Below the pieces are notes generated by a model. That model saw nothing but the letters and a program-made list of their open reading frames with translations, made no database searches and had not been told where the DNA came from. 64,000 bases of DNA from an uncultured Eubacteriales bacterium. GTDB taxonomy: Bacteria; Bacillota; Clostridia; Peptostreptococcales; Anaerovoracaceae. Of this stretch, positions 59,810 to 64,000 are shown one piece after another. How positions within the stretch are numbered: position 1 is the stretch's first letter; each line of letters opens with the position of its first letter. The stretch spans positions 1 to 64,000 of the forward strand of contig CADAEH010000010.1 in assembly GCA_902786855.1 (NCBI GenBank), read 5' to 3'. A program made the position numbers and the translations under genes.

Positions 59810-59918
59810 ATATATGTGTCAAATATGACTTGATAATGGCAATGTCAAATGATTCTTGCTTTATTATCTGAGATACCACCTCTATCATAAGAGCAAGAAT
59901 CACTTCGGGAGGCTGGAT

Positions 59919-60818
59919 ATGGATATAGGAAACAAGATTCAAAAGATAAGAGCTGATCATAATATGACACAAGCTGAGTTTGCTGATAAGTTTCATGTTT
60001 CAAGGCAAACGGTTTCTAACTGGGAGAACAACAAAAATTACCCGGATCTGAGCATCCTGCGAAGCATAAGTGACGAGTATAATATCTCGTTTGATACTCT
60101 TCTTAAGGAGGATGTAGAGTATATCGCTCAAATCGATAGAACCGGCGATCAGGCGATACGAGCCACAAAGTGGCTTAAGGTAATGATACCTATAGTGGTC
60201 ATCATGATAACTGTTTCTGCTGCAATAACCATTCATCAGCACAAACTTGGTTCATATGAAAGCGGTCCCTTGCCTGGAATCGATGATAAGAACTATGTGT
60301 ATCCAGTCAATGAAAACGGTCAGACATATGGACTTGACTGGATGGGAGATGATTATGAGGAGCATGCTCCTGATCTTATTGCTGCACAAGGAGTAAATGG
60401 CAAACAGGGTTATGTAAAACGTATAGACCTTGACGATTCAGATGGCTCCCTTGTCAGCACTCCTGAGGAAGCCACCCAGTATATGGATAGAAAGAACCAG
60501 CGAAATGGAAAAAACTATTATATCGTTATCCCTGTGTTTGCTGAGGATGGTGTGACTGAAATAGACCAGTTCTGGATATACAATGGTTCGGGCCAATTCA
60601 GCGTAGAAAGTAGTAGTAAGGCGGTAACGGTCCCTGATTTAACTGGAATGAAAAAGGATGACGCAGCGGAAGTATTAGAGAAATCAGGGCTTGAATTAGG
60701 GAACATCGCTATTGTAATAACTGATGGTGATAAAGGTACTGTAGTAAATCAGGATCCGCCTGCCGGAAGCAATCTCGGGGCAGGCTCCAGAGTGGATATT
60801 ACAGTAAATGGTGAATGA
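59919..60818 (+). CDS. HTH-transmembrane-PASTA protein, possible one-component surface sensor
   Basis: 299 residues. XRE HTH (3-62: IGNKIQKIRADHNMTQAEFA, DKFHVSRQTVSNWENNKNYP), one membrane helix (~86-106, VMIPIVVIMITVSAAITIHQ), an extracellular middle domain (~110-235), and one C-terminal PASTA domain (~236-299: VTVPDLTGMKKDDAAEVLEK, VVNQDPPAGSNLGAGSRVDI). PASTA domains bind peptidoglycan fragments or beta-lactams and normally sit on PknB kinases or PBPs. Joining one to a cytosolic DNA-binding domain across the membrane is unusual. Start at 59919 (GGGAGG upstream). A paralogous HTH starts at 63420. Confidence 0.85.
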   Translation: MDIGNKIQKIRADHNMTQAEFADKFHVSRQTVSNWENNKNYPDLSILRSISDEYNISFDTLLKEDVEYIAQIDRTGDQAIRATKWLKVMIPIVVIMITVSAAITIHQHKLGSYESGPLPGIDDKNYVYPVNENGQTYGLDWMGDDYEEHAPDLIAAQGVNGKQGYVKRIDLDDSDGSLVSTPEEATQYMDRKNQRNGKNYYIVIPVFAEDGVTEIDQFWIYNGSGQFSVESSSKAVTVPDLTGMKKDDAAEVLEKSGLELGNIAIVITDGDKGTVVNQDPPAGSNLGAGSRVDITVNGE

Positions 60819-60850
60819 CAAAGCGAAGGATCATAACGATCATAGGAGCG

Positions 60851-60876
60851 GTACAAATCTGTGCCGCTTCATTTCG
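60851..60876 (+). terminator. Hairpin after the HTH-PASTA gene
   Basis: AGCGGTACA and TGTGCCGCT pair around AATC with one wobble, followed by TCATTT. Confidence 0.55.
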
Positions 60877-60977
60877 TTTACATACTGAATTCCGCTGAGG
60901 GCCTCTAGATTTTGCGAGCGTGTACTCTCCCTCTATATATGATTTCAGCATATTTATTGTAAAACAATAAATTTTTA

Positions 60978-61006
60978 TTGACTTTTTGAGATAACCGATC
61001 TATAGT
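60978..61006 (+). promoter_or_regulatory. Promoter of the DUF2975/small membrane protein operon
   Basis: TTGACT (60978-60983), a 17-base spacer, TATAGT (61001-61006). Confidence 0.7.
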
Positions 61007-61043
61007 CACTAAGGGAAAGATCATCACACGGAGGTGCTAAAGT

Positions 61044-61523
61044 ATGAAGCAGGATAAACTCGCCAGCTGGCTCAAATTCATTATCATAGGTGTAGGGCTG
61101 TGCGGCCTGATAGTTTATGCTCTGATCGTGCCGATGTTTGGGCAGGCACAAGTCTTGGAGGCTCCTGAATTCGCTTACTGTTATATGCCGTGGCTTATAT
61201 TCATCAGTCTTACTGCTATCCCTGTATATATTGCGCTATTCTTCTGCTGGAAGGTTGCTTCTAACATTGGTAACGACAGGTCGTTTTCAATGGATAACGC
61301 CAGACTGCTCAAATGGATTTCCTGGCTTGCGGCAGCTGATTCGGCATATTTCTTTATCGGCAATATTGTGCTGCTCTTCATGAACATGAGCCATCCGGGC
61401 GTTACGCTTATGTCGCTAATTGTAGTGTTCGGCGGAGTAGCAATTACAATAGCTTCAGCGGCTCTATCGCACTTAATAGTTAAGGCTGCAGACCTTCAGG
61501 AAGAGAGCGATCTTACTATTTAA
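61044..61523 (+). CDS. DUF2975 family membrane protein
   Basis: 159 residues with four membrane helices (~9-30, 45-68, 88-112, 118-142) and the GNDRSFSMDNARLLKWISWL loop typical of DUF2975. These proteins are regularly encoded next to a small YozG-like HTH regulator, as here, and are presumed to control it from the membrane; the signal is not known. GGAGGTG precedes the ATG. Confidence 0.85.
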   Translation: MKQDKLASWLKFIIIGVGLCGLIVYALIVPMFGQAQVLEAPEFAYCYMPWLIFISLTAIPVYIALFFCWKVASNIGNDRSFSMDNARLLKWISWLAAADSAYFFIGNIVLLFMNMSHPGVTLMSLIVVFGGVAITIASAALSHLIVKAADLQEESDLTI

Positions 61524-61532
61524 GGGGGCATC

Positions 61533-61778
61533 ATGGGAGACAGAGACGAAATCAGACTCGAAGGCGAGATAATCTTCAACATAGATGTCATGCTGGCAAA
61601 ACGCAAAATGAAGGTATCTGAGCTTGCGGACAAGGTTGGTATTACACTCGCTAATATGTCGATACTAAAGACCGGCAAAGCAAAGGCCATCAAAGTTACT
61701 ACTCTCGCAAAGCTGTGTGAGGCGCTAGACTGTCAGCCGGGAGACATACTCGAATACAGGAGGAAAAAGGATGAGTAG
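61533..61778 (+). CDS. YozG-like XRE regulator
   Basis: 81 residues. INIDVMLAKRKMKVSELADK-type opening (FNIDVMLAKRKMKVSELADK), then VGITLANMSILKTGKAKAIK and LAKLCEALDCQPGDILEYR: the compact HTH_26/YozG family. It follows the DUF2975 gene by 9 bases and overlaps the next gene by 8. Together they form the common two-gene membrane/regulator pair. Confidence 0.9.
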   Translation: MGDRDEIRLEGEIIFNIDVMLAKRKMKVSELADKVGITLANMSILKTGKAKAIKVTTLAKLCEALDCQPGDILEYRRKKDE

Positions 61779-61989
61779 ACTATCAAAGATCTTTCTATTC
61801 GCTGTATCGCTCCTGACACTCCTTATATCACTCAAGCTGTTCTGGAATATGGGTGTATATGTTGATGAAGCAGGCACTTCACCTGACAAGGTCTGCGGAG
61901 GCGAATTCTGGCTGTATATGGACTGGCTCAGACTTCTGCTGCTGATAGGAGCATCGGCCTTAACCTTCAGGAATATCTTCGAGAAGTAG
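61771..61989 (+). CDS. Small membrane protein, 72 aa, unknown
   Basis: Two hydrophobic segments (~6-24 FLFAVSLLTLLISLKLFW and ~50-66 WLRLLLLIGASALTF) joined by a short outside loop (YVDEAGTSPDKVCGGEF). AGGAGG precedes the ATG, which overlaps the YozG-like gene by 8 bases, so it belongs to that operon. No family recognised. Confidence 0.7.
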   Translation: MSRLSKIFLFAVSLLTLLISLKLFWNMGVYVDEAGTSPDKVCGGEFWLYMDWLRLLLLIGASALTFRNIFEK

Positions 61990-62022
61990 AGTTCTAACAG
62001 TATATCCAAAGGAAATGATTTT

Positions 62023-62559
62023 ATGAATAATAAAAAATTGAAGATCGCAGTTTGCGGACTGCTGATCGTGATTAGTGCGGGCTTAATTCTATACTGCATA
62101 CATTTTTTAACTGATCAGAATACATATGAGGCGGATACAATTGGCATCAATGTGGCGGTTGATCAGAAAACTAATAAAGACGCAGTAAGGGAGTATTATC
62201 ATGTCAGCCCGCCGGGCAGGGTTTTATATATGGGCAATACGGATGCGTTCGATTTTGATGAAGCAGTAGTGTATTTTGACAATACAGATGATGAAACGGC
62301 ACTTGCCCTTATGACTGCAGTAAAGCAAAAGGAGGAGCATGAGGTCTTTGACATCAGTGTATGGAGGGTAGGAGACGATTATTTTGTGTTTGACAAACTT
62401 AATGTCAATCTATGGACACCATGCAGGCTATATCTCTATACACCGACTTCCGGGAGTGGAAACTCTGGTGAGCAAGTAAAACAAGAAGAACTTGAGCTTT
62501 GGGGAGAATGGGATGACGTTGATCTTGTAGGGATCCAGGTCAGGGAGCCATTGCAATGA
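62023..62559 (+). CDS. Membrane-anchored hypothetical protein, 178 aa
   Basis: An N-terminal membrane helix (~7-29, IAVCGLLIVISAGLILYCI) anchors an extracellular acidic domain of about 145 residues with many Asp/Glu and aromatic residues (EAVVYFDNTDDETALALMTA; VWRVGDDYFVFDKLNVNLW). No lipobox or known domain. AAAGGAA precedes the ATG, and the stop overlaps the next gene (ATGA). Part of a run of small surface proteins that could be immunity or sensing factors. Confidence 0.68.
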   Translation: MNNKKLKIAVCGLLIVISAGLILYCIHFLTDQNTYEADTIGINVAVDQKTNKDAVREYYHVSPPGRVLYMGNTDAFDFDEAVVYFDNTDDETALALMTAVKQKEEHEVFDISVWRVGDDYFVFDKLNVNLWTPCRLYLYTPTSGSGNSGEQVKQEELELWGEWDDVDLVGIQVREPLQ

Positions 62560-63011
62560 AGGAGAAAATTATTACTGGAGCCGTCGTTATTGCTGCAATC
62601 ATAGCGCTATTCTATACAGCAATACATTTCTGGAGAAACACTTACTATCTGCAGATGTTGGATCAAATGGACTGCGGCGTTTCTTTGAGCGATGTAAAGA
62701 TCGAGATGATAAGCGAAGAACGTGGCGGGATAACCATGGATGGCGTGACAGTTTACAAATTGTCTATTAAGGAAAAATATGATACAGGCATGATAGAAGT
62801 TTCCGAGTGGAATGATCTGCCTATAAGCGACAGTATTGTGAACTATTACATGATAAATGCACAAAAGACAGGTAATTATCTTTGTAATCTTGAGAACGGA
62901 AGCTGGAAGATTGTTGGTAAGAATAAAGAAGAAGGCATTTACAGAAACATAGAACTGTATGTTTATGATGAAGACGGACGATGCTTCTACATATACAAAT
63001 GGGATTCTTAG
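62556..63011 (+). CDS. Membrane-anchored hypothetical protein, 151 aa
   Basis: N-terminal membrane helix (~5-26, ITGAVVIAAIIALFYTAIHF) followed by an extracellular domain of ~120 residues (VSLSDVKIEMISEERGGITM; ISDSIVNYYMINAQ; ENGSWKIVGKNKEEGIYRN). Same topology as its upstream neighbour, but no clear sequence similarity. Starts on the stop codon of that gene, so both are translated together. Function unknown. Confidence 0.68.
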   Translation: MKEKIITGAVVIAAIIALFYTAIHFWRNTYYLQMLDQMDCGVSLSDVKIEMISEERGGITMDGVTVYKLSIKEKYDTGMIEVSEWNDLPISDSIVNYYMINAQKTGNYLCNLENGSWKIVGKNKEEGIYRNIELYVYDEDGRCFYIYKWDS

Positions 63012-63050
63012 TACTGCAGAAGTTGACATAAGATGGATAAGGAGCACATT

Positions 63051-63224
63051 ATGACTTTGTTAGTAGCTTTTACGGCAGGTGTAATAACGCAAATTGCTGG
63101 AGTTAATATTATCAGAAACATAAAAAAGAAAAACTATATTAGAGCTTTGGCCATAGTGGCAGGCTTAGCCATATTGTATCTGAGCGGATTCTATTTATTC
63201 CTCTTTTTTATAACTAGCATGTAA
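63051..63224 (+). CDS. Small membrane protein, 57 aa, unknown
   Basis: Two hydrophobic helices (~1-17 and ~34-55) with a basic inside loop (RNIKKKNYIR). ATG 63051 is preferred because AAGGAGC stands 7 bases upstream; ATG 63033 would add MDKEHI. Last gene of the small membrane protein run. Confidence 0.6.
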   Translation: MTLLVAFTAGVITQIAGVNIIRNIKKKNYIRALAIVAGLAILYLSGFYLFLFFITSM

Positions 63225-63288
63225 AACGCTCGGATCCGTAACATCATATAAAAAACACATTGCCAGTAGTATAAGTGCTACAATGAAC

Positions 63289-63331
63289 CAAGGGGAAGCA
63301 GCGCATAGCTGTTGCTCCCCTTGTTGCTTTA
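63289..63331 (+). terminator. Terminator of the small membrane protein operon
   Basis: AAGGGGAAGCAGC pairs with GTTGCTCCCCTT (one bulge and one wobble), followed by GTTGCTTT. Confidence 0.65.
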
Positions 63332-63419
63332 CAGGCTTTCTGCCAATATGTAAAACGCATGTAAAATGCTGCTTGCGTGACTGACGCAGGTTTGAGATAT
63401 ACAATCAGCATGGGAAGTA

Positions 63420-64000
63420 ATGGCTGAGCAGGAAAAGAAAACTGTGGATATAGGGCAGAAGATATACGAAATACGAAAATCAGAGGGGCTGAGCCAGACT
63501 GAATTCGCTGATAAGTTCCATGTCACAAGGCAGACAGTCTCAAACTGGGAGCATGGCAAAAACTACCCGGATATGGAGACCTTGATGCGCATCAGCGATG
63601 AGTACGGCATCACTTTTGATGAACTTATCAAGAGCGACAGGGAGCTGATCAGATCTATCGATCGCAGCCGTAAGGTCGCGTCTAAAAGCATAATGATCTT
63701 CGCGCTGCTTGGTGTGATCGTGATCGCTGCTGTCCTCGTGAAACTGATGCCTGGGATAGTGTCAAAACTTTACTATGATCCCACGAAGATAGTTGCGAAG
63801 GCTGTGGATGAGGACGGAGGATATTATGAAACTACCAGGCTGGAACTTGACGCCAGAGTATACAGCGAGCTCTATCTTCCGCAATTCAAATATGAGTTTG
63901 CAGAGAGCACTCCGCAGGGATACGGGAAGTATGACTTCTCGCTTGAAGAATCTATCCGTATAGAGCCTGCAAAGGAACATCAGGTATTCGGACATATAGC
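63420..64000 (+). CDS. XRE-HTH transmembrane protein (5' part, runs off the window)
   Basis: Open to the last base: 193 codons present. XRE HTH at about residues 10-70 (IGQKIYEIRKSEGLSQTEFA, DKFHVTRQTVSNWEHGKNYP), then a membrane helix (~98-118, IMIFALLGVIVIAAVLVKLM-like) and an extracellular domain. The HTH is about 60% identical to that of the HTH-PASTA protein at 59919, so the two are paralogues; whether this one also ends in a PASTA domain is outside the window. Only a weak GGGAAG is close before the ATG. Confidence 0.82.
   Translation, partial: MAEQEKKTVDIGQKIYEIRKSEGLSQTEFADKFHVTRQTVSNWEHGKNYPDMETLMRISDEYGITFDELIKSDRELIRSIDRSRKVASKSIMIFALLGVIVIAAVLVKLMPGIVSKLYYDPTKIVAKAVDEDGGYYETTRLELDARVYSELYLPQFKYEFAESTPQGYGKYDFSLEESIRIEPAKEHQVFGHI

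Larger units (their letters stand above)
54211..59812. mobile_element. Integrated mobilizable/plasmid-like element (left end and core; right end not seen)
   Basis: Starts after the guaA terminator. Contents in order: tandem repeats at the border, cI-like repressor (-), operator array, xis-like, tyrosine integrase, RHH protein, plasmid-type replication protein, ParM-like ATPase with partner, phased repeats, oriT-like region, MobC-like protein. The right limit given is only the end of the last clear mobility gene. The following HTH/membrane genes may be cargo. No relaxase is present in this window. Confidence 0.8.

Overview
The window looks like the chromosome of an anaerobic clostridial Firmicute (class Clostridia, order Eubacteriales in the broad sense). 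This rests on gene content. There is a four-subunit 2-oxoacid:ferredoxin oxidoreductase with its own ferredoxin, a stand-alone 2[4Fe-4S] ferredoxin, the redox repressor Rex, a CIRCE-controlled groESL operon, a T-box leader, an FMN riboswitch in front of an ECF-type riboflavin transporter, a PucR regulator, type III pantothenate kinase, PepV, and a BspA-type LRR protein. Shine-Dalgarno sequences are strong (AGGAGG). I cannot fix genus or family from sequence alone. No rRNA, tRNA, CRISPR array or intact insertion sequence was seen.

Layout. 1-504 is the 3' end of gltA. 616-5208 is an accessory patch: two small unknown genes (one HTH), a VirD4/TraG-like coupling ATPase without membrane segments, an unknown gene, a ClpP-like protease and an acidic unknown protein. 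5309-7056 is larB-larC; LarC stops at the end of its N-terminal domain. 7166-9952 (minus strand) is an ECF sigma factor followed by a membrane-anchored beta-propeller protein. 10100-11403 has a C_GCAxxG_C_C protein and a RarD-type transporter, convergent with a family-4 glycosyltransferase (11460-12767). 13047-16435 is the 2-oxoacid:ferredoxin oxidoreductase operon, headed by a P-loop ATPase and preceded by a leader with attenuator-like structure.

16726-23120 is a signalling and surface locus: an unknown cytosolic protein with an internal duplication, a secreted BspA/LRR protein, a transmembrane Ser/Thr kinase with Ig-like (Big_2) ectodomains, and a second secreted protein with a fibronectin-like C-terminus. 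23220-25022 is a Trp-specific T-box leader and an orphan TrpB2-type tryptophan synthase beta chain. 25329-37831 is housekeeping: metG, tatD, tilS, ftsH, a pucR-type regulator, coaX, dusB, an orphan lipoprotein solute-binding protein and pepV. 37854-38676 is the FMN riboswitch and ribU. 38690-43356 holds the t6A genes tsaE-tsaB-rimI-tsaD overlapped end to end, then an ABC-F ATPase. Next come acpP, rex, a divergent ferredoxin, a P-loop ATPase with an Asp23-like C-terminus, an OGG-type DNA glycosylase, groES-groEL, a ClC channel, a membrane-anchored polysaccharide deacetylase, guaB and a GMP synthetase that consists only of the ATP-pyrophosphatase half.

An integrated mobile element begins right after the guaA terminator. 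It carries tandem 11-bp repeats that look like integrase arm sites, a cI-like repressor (minus strand), five operator-like 16-bp palindromes, an excisionase-like HTH protein, a tyrosine integrase, an RHH protein, a plasmid-type replication protein, a ParM-like actin ATPase with a small partner, phased repeats that could be its centromere, an oriT-like region and a MobC-like protein. No relaxase follows. Beyond it (59919-64000) is a run of HTH regulators and small membrane proteins, including a rare HTH-TM-PASTA protein and a paralogue of its HTH half cut by the window end. The right end of the element is not visible.

The parts most worth a second look are the kinase/LRR locus, the mobile element's operator array and partition/oriT region, the HTH-TM-PASTA regulator, the structured leader in front of the ATPase/ferredoxin-oxidoreductase operon, and the transmembrane-less VirD4 next to a ClpP-like protease.
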